Notes: a model not told the origin generated them from the letters alone. Positions 10,601-21,002 are shown, numbered from the stretch's first letter. The stretch is DNA of 25,405 nucleotides from Beroe ovata (GCA_946803715.1 CAMPET010000045.1:288913-314317), one strand, 5' to 3'. Numbers and translations: made by a program.

Positions 10601-11938
10601 TGTCCCTCTTTATTCACTTGAGTAGAATAGTGCTATCACCACTACAACATACTCTCAGACCTATCAAGGAGTAGATAAGAATTGTGTCTCGACACACTTA
10701 TTAAGTGGAGCCAGCAACAGGACAGCTATAAGACTTTCCTGAATTCTCTCGCTAAGAAATGAAAGGTATTGCCCGGACCAAATGTGACAGGTATGTATCT
10801 GGTATAGGTATCTAGTTATCATGAAATTGAAAACAGGTAGGTATGCGGGAAGGCATACCTAATACCTATAAATCATTAGTCGTGTGTTGCATATAAGCTG
10901 ATAAAGAATGGACCCTAAATCATGGCAAACTTATCTTCTTTACCCGAGGACCAATCAGTACCTACCCAGATTCATTTCATCATCAGTCTTCATTCTTCCT
11001 AATGCCGGATAAGAAATGATGATCCCATGCTACCCCAACAATTAGTGGCAGCCGAGTTTCATATGATCCTGTTTCTAGGTGGAATGTAGAATGAACGAGT
11101 TTATCCAGAGGAAATATTGTGTTTTACTTAGTGTGTTATTATGACACTTTTTGACGCTATCCTCTATTGTTCTTCTATAATTATATTCTATTGCCTTGGA
11201 TACCTTTCGCAAACTATAAGAAACAAATAAACCTTCCTATGTGTCACACAAAGGATGTCCTTCACTCAACAGCTTCTTGACATGAGTAGGTATAGAGGTA
11301 GTTAGATGTTAGCGGACTCACATGGTGTTCTAGAAAGTATGCAGTAAAGCCTTGCTGTGCTGCACACACCCTTCCCCGTCCGAAACTTTGTTGGTTTCTC
11401 TCCGTAACGGAATTTTCTCCACACATACTATAGGAAGGGTGTCTCAGACGGCTGCTGATTGTCACAGCATGTATGGATTGCTACATGTTTAGTGGATGAC
11501 GTTGAAAGGGCGAATTATTATGTTGGATTTTAATTCCATCGAGAGTCCATTTCGTGCTATAAGAAAGTGCTAAAGCCTAAAACCCTTGAGCACAATATTA
11601 TCCCACGCAAAATTTGACATCTGGTGGTTTATGAAGTTGTGGGAATCCAGGACTTTTGAAAATGAAGCCGTATGCGAGCACAAACGATGTTTTAGGTATG
11701 ATATAGCCTATTTGACGTCATTAGCGACATTTTAAACAGGCTTCCCCTAAATTCTTGAATTCCTGTTGAAACTCACTATGATATGACAAAACAAGGGTCT
11801 TCAACCGGCATCTTTCGTGTTTATTGATATTTCTCAAATGTATGAATACATGTAACACTACACAGACAGGAAGGTACAAACAGACGCAGATGCAGACACG
11901 TATACTGTAAGACTGTATACTGTATAGATACAGAAACA
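7644..11938. other. long stretch with no supported gene
   Basis: The longest frames (8847-9125 plus, 9745-10005 minus, 10091-10324 plus, 11262-11465 minus) show no recognisable motif or codon bias. A 29-residue minus-strand frame (9314-9403) follows a fair acceptor (TTGTCTTAG) but is too short to trust. A CRE-type palindrome TGACGTCA occurs at 11713-11720. TAGGTA/TACCTA words are frequent throughout. Confidence 0.4.
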
Positions 11939-11940
11939 AA

Positions 11941-12018
11941 GACACACATACACACACAAACACACACACACCCTTACACACACACACCCTCACACACAGT
12001 ACACACACACACACACAA
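11941..12018. repeat. imperfect (CA)n tract
   Basis: CA repeats are interrupted by CCCT and AAA. On the minus strand the tract opens a 178-codon frame rich in Cys and Val that is repeat translation, not a protein. Confidence 0.95.
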
Positions 12019-12917
12019 CAGTAGTTGACATGAACTGGGCGTGGTTGTCGAATGAAGACCTTCCACTGAGTCAAGCAGATTAATGATGTCTCACGTATTA
12101 TACTGTGCACTGCATAATGATGTGGCAATAATATCATTATAGCGTGATTCGATGCTTCTTTGCATATGAGTATGTACTTTGGAGTGGTGGCGGGCATACT
12201 CGTTGTACACATTCCATCGTGCACATACATGATACAATGTAATGCACCTCCCACCATATGCCATAGTGATTAGTGATACACATCATGCGCCATGGCGAAA
12301 CATGCAAATGCAAAGCATCCTCTGTTATAATTCTTGGTAACAGTCCAATTTCCTGAACCGATTTTCATCAACCGATATAAACATTAGTAAACAACGTCTG
12401 CTCAGTCTTCACGTCAGCATTGATTGCATCTCACCACACACCAGCAACTGTTTGTTTTCCATCTCCTTGACTATTGCTCACTTTCATATTTTCTTGTGAC
12501 GCCACACTGTGATTGACGTAGGTATGTTGTATTGTTGTATGCACACTGCGCACACTTCTGTGAAAATGTATGATCAACAATGACGGCACCCTACTTGAAA
12601 TACGCAGAAAGTTTAGTACAAAATGCGAAAAACTATAACAATCACAAAGAGGATCAGCTTCTTCAATTTTCCGGTACCCATATCCGAAAGTTTGTGTGTA
12701 TTTGGGAACCGCTGATAGTTTGAAAGTCTAAATATCCTCACTACATACCGTATTAATAGCTGCCCATTATAGCTGTGGTCGCTGTAGTCCCTGATAGTCT
12801 CTGTTGCAATGTTACACGAAGATATGAAGAAAGCTCGAAGTTCGAAGTGCATTCGGAATTTATCTTTTGGATCAATATTCATGACGCAAAGAGAGCAAGA
12901 TTATGACACTGCACAAA
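12019..12917. other. no firm gene
   Basis: A minus-strand frame at 12613-12882 contains MGTGKLKKLILFVIVIVF near its end, which resembles the anchor of a type II membrane protein, but it stops six codons later. No splice-compatible continuation was established, so it is not called as a gene. Confidence 0.3.
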
Positions 12918-13816
12918 CTCACAAATGATGCTCCCAGTGTTCATTGGACATGGTCTGACATTACAGCTCAATCGTCTGGACAGAAGCATATCTATCATAG
13001 ATTCACATAGTGATATTGTTAAGATTTGCATTGCAATTGACCATGTGGTCAAAGCGATCAAAACAATTTGTTCTGGCCTGAGTTATTTCCGTATGCATCA
13101 TTACATCCGTTGTTATTGTACGACACGTGTTTTGAGACTTTTTAAACGATCAATGATTATTACAATCAAGGAAATCGATTGTGAACAAAACAACCGTGAA
13201 AAAGCTTCTGAAAGTATGACAAGAACTATGACAGGACTCGGTTAATCTTGAGCAAATGAGTTAACCTTACTGTGATTTCTAGAAGTTTCTGTGGGAGCAA
13301 ATACTCTTCTAACTTTCTAAACAAAAGTTATCATGTAATTCGAAGATAGTTATTGCTGAGACAGCATCATAGANCTCACAAATGATGCTCCCAGTGTTCA
13401 TTGGACAAGGTCTGACATTACAGCTCAATGGTCTGGACAGAAGCATATCTATCATAGACTCACATAGTGATATTGTTAAGATTTGCATTGCAATTGACCA
13501 TGTAGTCAAAGCGATCAAAACAATTTTTTCTGGCCAGAGTTATTTCCGTATGCATCATTACATCCGTTGTTATTGTACGAAACGTGTTATGAAACTTTTT
13601 TAACGATCAATGATAATTACAATCAAGGAAATTGATTGTGAACAACCGTGAAAAGCTTCTGAAAGTATGACAAGAACTATGACAGGACTCAGTTAATCTT
13701 GAGCAAATTAATTAACCTTACTGTGATTTCTAGAAGCTTCTGTGGGAGCAAATACTCTTCTAAACAAAATTTATCATGTTATTCGAAGATAGTTATTGCT
13801 GAGACAGCATCATAGA
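12918..13816 (+). repeat. 0.45-kb direct duplication joined at an N
   Basis: Copy 1 (12918-13373) and copy 2 (13375-13816) both start CTCACAAATGATGCTCCC and end ACAGCATCATAGA. They differ by a few percent substitutions and small indels. The single N at 13374 sits exactly between them. The flanks are unique only to the left of copy 1 and to the right of copy 2. That is the pattern expected when two overlapping contig ends from different haplotypes were placed side by side. A true tandem duplication is possible. Changes in the shared plus-strand frame (12925-13245) are mostly amino-acid-changing and include a stop, so it is not under protein constraint. Confidence 0.9.
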
Positions 13817-14495
13817 ACTTCTATCATGAGTTTGATTTTTAACACTCTCTTTATCATAATGATGGCTCTCCTTGTCACCTTTAACCACTCATTTTTAAAT
13901 GCCAGCTCTCATATGCTAGTCAAGATCTCTCAAACAAGCATACAAAGATTATGAGTAGATCTACAACATATAATATAGAATTTGCTTTTCGTACTCAAAT
14001 CAAGTTTTGCTCTCCTAATTTATGTGACTTCCTTGATATTCCAAATTCTTCGGATTCCTCTGGCAGATTTAAGATGAGACTTCATTCCGATTTGATTTAC
14101 TAGTTTATAAGTTCATATCGTAGTATTGTGATGGTTGTTGAAAAGCATCCGGATCGTCCACAGAACATCAACTGTCTAACTCCGATGACAACTGTAGCAG
14201 GTCGAATCAAGAGGTCAGTTTATCGTTTCAGAGGAAATGTTATTTCCTTGTGATGGACAAGAGATTTCAGCTTATAATTTTATCATGTGGTAATTCTTTT
14301 TTTTCTCTCTCTCGACTTCATTAACCCACTCATCAAGTACCTAACTAGGTATGACAATCCCTCATCTGTGGTACATGAGGTACCATGTAAAATGGCTCTA
14401 GCAAGGTGGAAAATAAACGAACATAATTGCATTACCAAATCAGATTTTCACTTGAAGTGAAAGTGTCGAATTTTTTGTTTTATCTCGGCTCATAC
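13817..14495. other. no firm gene; short palindrome at 14446-14462
   Basis: TTTCACTTGAAGTGAAA is a 17-bp palindrome (8-bp arms around one base). A 40-codon plus frame from ATG 14131 is not recognised. Possible minus-strand exon pieces after acceptors near 14406 and 14192 could follow the candidate first exon at 14496-14567 but cannot be confirmed. Confidence 0.3.
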
Positions 14496-14567
14496 CTGTC
14501 CTGTGACTAGCAATCCGACAGAAATGGTGAAAAATGCGGTATTTTGGCTTATCTGAGTAGGAGACAT
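14496..14567 (-). CDS. candidate first coding exon of unknown minus-strand gene
   Basis: ATG at 14567 sits in a strong start context (CTCACCATG) and opens exactly 24 codons, MSPTQISQNTAFFTISVGLL then VTGQ, ending phase 0 at a consensus donor CAG|GTATGAG. The central hydrophobic run would fit a signal or membrane segment. The next exon is uncertain; a fair acceptor (CACCTTGCTAG) about 90 nt downstream gives only a short continuation. The gene is not recognised. Confidence 0.3.
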
Positions 14568-15049
14568 GGTGAGATGTGTTGTCTTCCAGACTTGAGACAA
14601 TGGAAGACTAAACCTGAAGTTTGATATATGTAGGATTACGTAGTGTGTGAAATTCCCATAGCATGACCAAGTTGTAAGCATCACAGTATTAGGATTATTG
14701 CCACGTGATGGTTGCACCTAAATCACTAATTTCCTACTTGCTATATTGTGTTACTCCGACTATACTCGACAATTCCAACTTATTGCTTTGATTAACTGCT
14801 TGAGGTCCTGTCGGGATTTATTTCCTTAGCTCTTCAAATGCCCGAGTAATCAGCAAAAACTAACCTCTTAGTTTCAGTATATTCATGACTCGGCCTAGAC
14901 TCCGGTCGAGTTTTGAGTTTCACAATCATCACTAACACCTGCTTGCTCAAAAAGTTTATACCTCAAGTATTGACGGATAAATTGGCAAAAAACAACAAAA
15001 CTGCTTTTGTCAACTTTACTCATCGACATCGCACATCTGGACCAACAAA
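14568..15049. other. no gene seen
   Basis: AT-rich sequence with no repeat structure or convincing frame. One CACGTG E-box lies at 14702-14707. Confidence 0.4.
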
Positions 15050-15241
15050 ATGAACGTGGACTTTGACATAACCATCCTCCACACTTTGAGAACAGATCCT
15101 GAGAATTTCATTAAGAATTTCTCAAAAAACGCTGGAGATACGCTAGCTCCAAACAGAAGCGGAGATATTTTTGACACACCCGGGTTCTACTTATCTAGGA
15201 GGACTTCTTACGTGCAAGTCGCAACTAAATTCTCCTATTAA
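15050..15241 (+). CDS. small open reading frame, unrecognised
   Basis: ATG 15050 in a good context (CAACAAAATGA) opens 63 codons starting MNVDFDITILHTLRTDPENF and containing GDIFDTPGFYL, then a stop. The frame is open upstream for about 70 nt with no earlier Met. There is no signal peptide or known domain. It could be a first exon or a chance frame. Confidence 0.22.
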   Translation: MNVDFDITILHTLRTDPENFIKNFSKNAGDTLAPNRSGDIFDTPGFYLSRRTSYVQVATKFSY

Positions 15242-15746
15242 TCAACGTCCAATAAGATGATAAAACGAAGGAACACATGTAGGTAGTTAATAATTGCTTT
15301 TTTGAGTGATAGGTACTCGAGTAGTAAGGTATGTAGTGAACTTGTGGATACTTTTTACTGCTAACTGTATGGATCTACCTGTGATATGTTATCCAGTCAT
15401 TACAAGGTACCTAACTAGAAAAATCCTCAAGAAGTGTGACTTCCTAAATTCATCTCTTATCTTCGTCCAGGACGATGTTATATTGTGTTAATCTCGTTAC
15501 AAGAGCTGTTTCTATTTAAAACCGTTTCACCATCATTTGACGTAGGTAGGTACCTACTAACTTCAACTAGTTGAGATTTCCTTGCATTCTTCATTGTCCT
15601 TGTCATGAATGTGTTTCCGCTTTGGAATTTCGGATAAGTTATTTAGGGTTCTTTCCATATTATCAGGAGTGAGCGACTCCGTTTCGCATGGTACATATAG
15701 GTATTTCAAAGCCATCACATGCCAATAACTCTGACCTGTCATTAAT
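15242..15746. other. no gene seen
   Basis: Contains the palindromic GTAGGTACCTAC at 15546-15557, part of the window-wide TAGGTA excess. The 61-codon plus frame (15306-15491) is not convincing. Confidence 0.4.
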
Positions 15747-16045
15747 CTACCATTCCAACATTGGAATGAGGAATTCGTTTATTATTAGTTGATAATTTAT
15801 TTGGCTCGGATTGAATCCACGAACATTCGTTTGGAGCAAGTGTCCAAGGAAATTGTTTATTAGGCCGGTAAGGATCTCAGGAAGGATTTTATCATCCTGT
15901 TCTTCAAAATGTGAATATGTAAGAATCTGATTGTGCTCATGAAGCAACTGCATAGAATCACGTCCAACAAAATTCACATACCATTTTGAGAGTGGTAATT
16001 CCGTATTGATGATTGAATAGACTTGAAAACAGAGTTGCAGCGCCT
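15747..16045 (-). CDS. candidate terminal exon of unknown minus-strand gene
   Basis: Ninety-eight codons are open from an acceptor (GCATAATAG) to a stop. The frame begins ALQLCFQVYSIINTELPLSK, contains QLLHEHNQILTYSHFEEQDD and ends IINEFLIPMLEW. It starts with two bases, so it is phase-compatible with the candidate exon at 16432-16764, which ends with one base. The resulting protein would be leucine-rich and probably helical. First-position G is not raised (19 of 98), which argues against strong coding constraint. No family is recognised. Confidence 0.27.
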
Positions 16046-16431
16046 CTATTATGCCAAATACCTACCTAGTGTCTTCCGTAATTACTAGAAGAAGAGTCAT
16101 ATGCAAAAATATTCGCATTTGATCCGAATCTCGCTGGATTGTTTACTGATGTATGGCCACACCTCTCATGGGCTGTGTTAAGATGACCTCCCCTTATTAG
16201 GTAATAAGCCCCCTCCCACTCTGCAATTTTGCTAACCCGATTTATATAAAAATACATGTGTGCTAGTCTATGTTTGGTAATTTCGCCCCTTGTGTTTCTA
16301 TATAGGTTAATAATCTGATAAACGTTTCAGAGAGCTCAAGTTACAAACAAATCAGGTAAAAACAACTGGGTTATATATTCTTGGTCATGATGACGGATTG
16401 AATTTCGTAGTAGGACGGAACATGATGTCAC
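16046..16431 (-). other. possible intron between two minus-strand candidate exons
   Basis: Bounded by GTGACA at the 5' side and ATAATAG at the 3' side, 386 nt. It is longer than the 84-126 nt introns of the calcyphosin-like gene, and its donor is only fair. A 63-codon frame inside it (16066-16257) is probably incidental. Confidence 0.25.
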
Positions 16432-16764
16432 CTAATCTAATTGCGATAAGGAAGGTATAAATTTTTTTCAAAGTCTTGCAAGAACACAAGGTACAACCGT
16501 TGTCAGAGTTTGAGCATTCCTCTGCTAGTTTTTCCCAAACTTTATCTCCTGCCTCCTTGTCCCTTTTCTCAGACAGCTTTAATCTGTCATGATATGCGAT
16601 TGGATTTTTCTCAACAAACAATCTTAGTGTGGTGAATGTGTGAACGTCCTTCCCAATGCACAACTGATGCTGCTTGGAACGTCTGATGGGAATTCTCGAA
16701 AGGTACTTAATAAGAGTTTTGTAGCTGATATGTGATGCGTACAATAATTTCTCATGCTTCTCAA
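16432..16764 (-). CDS. candidate exon, weakly MADF-like
   Basis: This 333-nt exon (two bases, 110 codons, one base) lies between acceptor ATACTGCAG and donor ATTAG|GTGACA. It contains FTTLRLFVEKNPIAYHDRL, then VWEKLAEECSNSD and CSCKTLKKI. The order (hydrophobic residues, ExNPxxY, W-x-x-L/I-A, then a basic segment) recalls the MADF/SANT-like fold found in some transcription factors and transposon-derived proteins. The resemblance is short and unverified. It joins in frame to 15747-16045 to give at least 209 residues. No upstream start exon was found. Confidence 0.3.
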
Positions 16765-16876
16765 CTGCAGTATAACAAACCTAGTGGATTCCAGCAATCA
16801 TTATTTTCAATAGTTACCGTGAAAGTGAAAAGTGCAATGAAAGACTTAGATTTCTCTCACTGCTATAATACCAGTG

Positions 16877-16920
16877 TACACTCCCTCTGAGAACACTGTA
16901 CATTTCTCAGAGGGAGAGTG
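16877..16920. repeat. hairpin-forming inverted repeat
   Basis: CTCCCTCTGAGAA (16881-16893) and its exact reverse complement (16904-16916) form a 13-bp stem around a 10-nt loop. The stem extends with a one-pair mismatch to CA/TG outside. It lies about 75-110 nt upstream of the ATG of the candidate membrane-protein gene, so it may fall in its promoter or 5' UTR. Confidence 0.8.
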
Positions 16921-16990
16921 TGCGGTGTACAGGACTGTCTAAACGGCATTTCAATGACAATATGGTGCAAATGCTATCTTTCCGCAGAAT

Positions 16991-17011
16991 ATGGAAACGT
17001 TCAAATTCATG
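16991..17011 (+). CDS. small membrane protein, candidate exon 1
   Basis: ATG 16991 is the first Met after an in-frame TGA and encodes METFKFM before a donor ATG|GTATGC, phase 0. It would join the 93-codon frame at 17138 across a 126-nt intron. The exon is so short that it rests on the splice signals and on phase agreement with the better-supported second exon. The segment could instead be internal, because an acceptor (TTCCGCAG) lies just before it. Confidence 0.35.
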
Positions 17012-17137
17012 GTATGCTTCGGGAAAATGTGACCATGTGACGACTATAATTGTACCGCATGAAAAGGACCCCTATTAATGCAACAAAACTGCTCACCCCA
17101 ATGTGTTGACCCATTCATAATTGCCTCTGTGCGTTAG

Positions 17138-17419
17138 GTCAATGTCGCGAACACCCTTGCTTACATCCTTGATAAGGTATACATAGCCATAGGAATCATA
17201 TTATGGACTGTGTGGGGAAGTGAAAACCTTGCTCTTTCAGAAGAACCAATTCCACGTACATTCGATTATGCCTTTCTCGGAACAACCTTCACCGTATTGC
17301 GGCTGACGGCTGTGTATATAACTGGAGTAGTTGTGGATATTACATTGTGGATATTACATACAAAGCTGCATTTTTGTTTGGAAAAGCAATGGAATTGGGA
17401 AATGTCATATGAAGAATAA
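17138..17419 (+). CDS. small two-helix membrane protein, candidate exon 2
   Basis: After a pyrimidine-containing acceptor (TCTGTGCGTTAG), 93 codons run open to a stop. Joined to 16991-17011 this gives a 100-residue protein with two hydrophobic segments: about residues 14-34 (AYILDKVYIAIGIILW core) and 52-81 (FTVLRLTAVYITGVVVDITL core). A short acidic loop (SENLALSEEPIPR) lies between them and the tail is polar. First-position G is about 36% in the first 70 codons against about 19% in the surrounding DNA, a real coding signal. No family is recognised. The stop codon lies within an AATAAA hexamer (17415-17420). Confidence 0.45.
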   Translation, partial: VNVANTLAYILDKVYIAIGIILWTVWGSENLALSEEPIPRTFDYAFLGTTFTVLRLTAVYITGVVVDITLWILHTKLHFCLEKQWNWEMSYEE

Positions 17420-19389
17420 AGTGTGGCGATATTATCAGCTTATTCACTGGATAAGTGGCGTGATCACCGGAAAGGTAGATGATTGCCTATAGAATTCTCA
17501 CGGTAATAAGAATTCCTTTGATCCATTATTGTCATACAATATCGAATCCAATTAATTACGGATTAATAGCCTGAAATAGCATCAAGACTATTCTTCATCT
17601 TAGGGCGTTGGAAGCATTTCAGCTTCTATCAATTATCAATTACCTATGGTGCACAGTCCTGGATTTGATTAAGACAGATATGGTCATTTAATTGTTAATA
17701 AGTTAATAGGATACACGGATACGGTACAACTGAAAGAATCCGTAAAGTCACGGACAAAATGGTCATGTGACCTGGTCACGTTTCCAGTTCACGTGAACGT
17801 ACTCTTGGAATGTAACCTGATCAGCGTGCACCTGCCCTCTCAATCCACTACTCATTTTCGTGTCCTAGTTTTGTCATTCTCTGTTTCCGTTTTGTGCAAG
17901 ATTGGAGGAAGAGGGTAGCCACGTCATTTCCTTGTTCATTTATCTGTTCACACGTGTTATTAAGAGAGGTGCGGTATTCAGATTCAAGTAGATATGAGGT
18001 ATAATTGACCTGAATGGGGATATTTTATACTTCTCAACCTCCAATTGCCAATTTAAATGGGTTCAAATTGCACAATTTTCGACTGTTCGAATCTAGGCTA
18101 CTATCTACCTTATGTTCCTACCTATCTAATATCCTAAAGTTCTAATGATCCTACCGATTCGTATTTTGTAGAAATATTCGCCCTCACAATACACCACCTT
18201 GGTGTTGTGCTATATTTTTCTATTCTATTATTGTAAACTGACCCCTTGGAATGTGGGACAGGTCACTGGTCATCCCCCCTCTCTCTCATCTACATTTTGC
18301 ATGATAAGGGGCATCACCCCTCATTCCTGTGGTACCGAGTGTATGATGTTCCTGCGTGTGTATCAGGGATCTGAAATCTGAGGGGTCATACGAAAAATGT
18401 CTCATTGTACAATTTTTAGATTGAGTAGGGAAGTCCATTCTTCTTGTCAGTTTCCATTTTATTCTTTGAGCTTCTTGCATTGCATCATTTTATTCTATGA
18501 CAAACTATGTCATTGTCTAGTTGCGTCAATCTTTACCAACTTTCTTTGAAAACAGATGACTGATTTGTTTTTAACGTTTAGAGGAATACCTAATTGTCCT
18601 GTGATGTCAAGTGTCGGATATCATTCCTACAGGATATGCTGACCTTTGATAGTTCGATGTTAAATCCAAATGAGGTCGATAAGCGAACAATAGACATTTG
18701 ATAGGTAGATTGGCTCCATTATGGTGGTTATAGAGGTGATTGTCCCCTCTCAGCACTATGGAGATATGAATCACCAATTCCATCTCTGACGGGCTTCAGT
18801 CTTCACAGTTATTTACTGTTCTGACGTTGTCAGACATTACGTGTATTACTGAGCTGAACTTGACAGTGAAATGTGACATTTCCATAAGAAGAATTTAATT
18901 TATATGTGTGACAGTGTTCAAATTGTGTTACTTAGATTGTGCTTTCGTCATAGCTCAGCTTTTCGGGCGCTTATATCAGCTAATTGGATTGAGTTATTCT
19001 TGAACTCCGATACTTTTCACTTAGATCCTTTAGGCCTACTTTGCAGACTGTCACGTGATTATGCAATGGTTTGTGATTTTTCACCTCCAGTTGACATTCC
19101 TTCAGCGCCATTGGGCGTTCTCTCATCGCATATTGAAGTGCATCATAGGGTCTGTGAACTTGTGAACGAGCTTGTGGTAACATGTTTGTTTGAAACTCAT
19201 GTGAGCACAAAGCGTCATTGTTTGGTTTCATTTCTTCATCTCTTGGGTACCTTCATTCTATGGGGTCATCATCGTTATGGTTAGGGTTGTTGTTAGTACA
19301 TTATTTCAATAACTGGGCTCCGGTTTTCATGAGTTTTTAATTAAAAAACCTGGATCACGTAATAATGTCTTGTGACCGATAATTAAAAT
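17420..19389. other. no firm gene; several E-boxes
   Basis: CACGTG E-boxes occur at 17790 (inside the 12-bp palindrome GTTCACGTGAAC, 17787-17798), 17951 and 19052. CATGTG and GGTCACG near-matches lie at 17764 and 17774. A 12-codon segment, 17436-17471, lies between acceptor and donor consensus, but is too short to call. The 126-codon plus frame at 18904-19284 has no recognised content, and one frame of that length is expected by chance here. Confidence 0.4.
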
Positions 19390-19486
19390 CAGCTGATTAT
19401 TCTAGATTTCATTGTGTCTCGAAAGCTTTGTATTGTTCAACATAGTTGAACTTACAAAGCGATTGCTGCATCACGAAATTCAGCTG
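19390..19486. repeat. long imperfect hairpin
   Basis: Two arms fold back: GTTCAAC/GTTGAAC around a 3-nt ATA turn (19435-19451), then GCTTTGTA/TACAAAGC (19425-19460) across a small internal loop. A looser pairing follows through ATTTC/GAAAT (19406-19479), and CAGCTGA/TCAGCTG closes at the base after a 9-nt bulge. Total length is about 97 nt. It could be a small RNA precursor, a foldback repeat, or chance built on a strong 15-bp core. Confidence 0.6.
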
Positions 19487-20520
19487 AGGTGAGTTGTTAA
19501 TGAGCTCCATCTCTTTATCCTTGACTCAATGTCTTTCTAGTACTCTCCTACTCTTTTCAAGGTGCCAAGTTTTCTCTATAAGGCTTGTTTCCTAAAATAG
19601 TATCTTGGCAAGGACGATCTCATTTTTTCTTCACACAATTTTCGTCACATTACCAACATTCTCCTAATGACTACCTATCAGATCACTGATCAGACCATAC
19701 TGTTGGTATCTCTGTAGCATTCTATTCCATGGCACGTGACCATCAAAGCACGTACTATATCTCCCTCAATTTTCATGTGTCTCCAGCACTTATCGCAGAC
19801 TAGATTTTCTTGAGAATCCCAGCTACTGCTTGCTGTTTTGCCGTGCAATTAATGTGGAATGAAATCACCCATTCATTTATATGAAAACTTGACAAATTCC
19901 TTTAAAATACCCACTTCTAGTCAAGACGTCAACATACCATCAAAACCGACTCATAATGTTACTGAGTTAGTCACAGTGTTACCCCTACAACCGAGCCACT
20001 AGCAATTTGGTGTGAAGTAATCCTGAACAGGATACCATACAAATTGCTTATCAGGCACAGGTTCCAGTTATGATACACGAGGCTATTTCAAATGACGAAG
20101 TTATCAGTTTTTTGCCATAACTAGTTTGCTCGATAGTGCTATTGTCCTATGAGGTGTACTGTTAATTGTGAAGCACTGATCATATCATGTATAGGTAAGT
20201 TTGTAAAGACAATGAACTCCTGGACTGCTAATCTCAGCTCTCTGGCTATTATAGGGATCTGGGATAGGTACTTAATTTTCATGACCAGGCATCTGGAGAA
20301 TTTTGGTTAATTTCCTGCTCAATGACGATACGACTTGATTTACTCAAGTTTCGGAATCAATATACAATATACATATCTTGTTTCAGATATGAAGGTTTAG
20401 TGAAATAAACTAAGGATGTGGGCGTCTCAAAAATGAAAAATGGAAATTAAAGTGATACTTCCAATTTTCACTTTCGTATTGACTAGTTCAGTAAGAAATT
20501 AAGGTTATCGGTTGTCTTAG
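19487..20520. other. no firm gene
   Basis: A minus-strand frame at 19690-19799 after a TAG acceptor begins CDKCWRHMKIEGDIVRALM, with a C-x2-C-W motif reminiscent of the second half of a zinc-finger-associated (ZAD) domain. It ends after 35 residues and the first cysteine pair was not found, so it is not called. One CACGTG is at 19733-19738. Confidence 0.3.
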
Positions 20521-20605
20521 GTATAGCACCTGGAACATTGTCTTTGGCTCTGGCTCATATCAGGCAGACCCTTATCTGCAGCAGGCATATCTGGTATTTG
20601 ATTGA
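20521..20605 (+). CDS. possible short exon, unrecognised
   Basis: After acceptor GGTTGTCTTAG, one base and then YSTWNIVFGSGSYQADPYLQ and QAYL read in unusually protein-like composition, ending at either a donor (CTG|GTATTT, 20594) or a TGA at 20603. A related ACCTGGAACATT word recurs about 135 nt downstream. No partner exon is identified. Short enough to be chance. Confidence 0.2.
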
Positions 20606-20809
20606 TGCATCTGGGGCAAGTTTAAACTTGCTCGTGTCAAAATACCTATACGCGATAAAACCTGGAACATTCTGGAATACGATGTTATACGACGGGGTTA
20701 AAAACCTTAAACTTTCCCTTGCTTGATATTTTTAATAGTCACACTGCACAGGCAACTAGTTATCACAATGCTTCATGTTTTTACAGTAGGTACATATTAT
20801 TGTATGATA

Positions 20810-20822
20810 GCTGCGTCGCAGC
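20810..20822. repeat. short GC-rich palindrome
   Basis: GCTGCGTCGCAGC pairs 6 bp on each side of one base, inside AT-rich sequence. It may be a protein-binding site; no other evidence. Confidence 0.4.
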
Positions 20823-20969
20823 AAATTAGAAGGTATTTTCGAAATGTAGGAAGTTATTTATAGTCACAACTGTCCAATCCCTGTAATATCGGCATTTGGT
20901 ATGTGTGTCTGGTGGACGTATCCCGGAAATTAGTTCCAGAAGTGTGAGTTGGCACATTGCATAGTTTAC

Positions 20970-21002
20970 CACACACACATTCACACAAACACACAAACAC
21001 AC
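20970..21002. repeat. (CA)n-rich tract
   Basis: Interrupted CA repeats. They lie about 60 bp from a (TG)n tract in the opposite orientation (21065-21122), so the two could form an inverted-repeat pair. Confidence 0.9.

Noticed and set aside
11721-12257. 178-codon minus-strand frame, one of the longest in the window
   Set aside because: Its middle is translated (CA)n repeat giving alternating Cys and Val; the flanks have no recognisable content.
12925-13245. 106-codon plus-strand frame in the duplicated block
   Set aside because: Between the two copies most substitutions change the amino acid and one creates a stop, so the frame is not constrained.
17097-17184. Minus-strand frame with a GTGAGC donor near 17096, at first taken as an exon upstream of 16764
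   Set aside because: Its phase does not fit the candidate exon at 16764, and the plus-strand frame across the same DNA shows clear coding bias.
18080-18095. GTTCGAATC resembling a tRNA B box
   Set aside because: The flanking bases do not form a T-arm stem and no A box or acceptor stem fits.
18904-19284. 126-codon plus-strand frame
   Set aside because: At this base composition about one frame of that length is expected by chance; no motif, signal peptide or splice structure supports it.
19690-19799. Short minus-strand frame with C-x2-C-W, possibly part of a ZAD zinc finger
   Set aside because: Only one cysteine pair, 35 codons and no partner exon; chance cannot be excluded.
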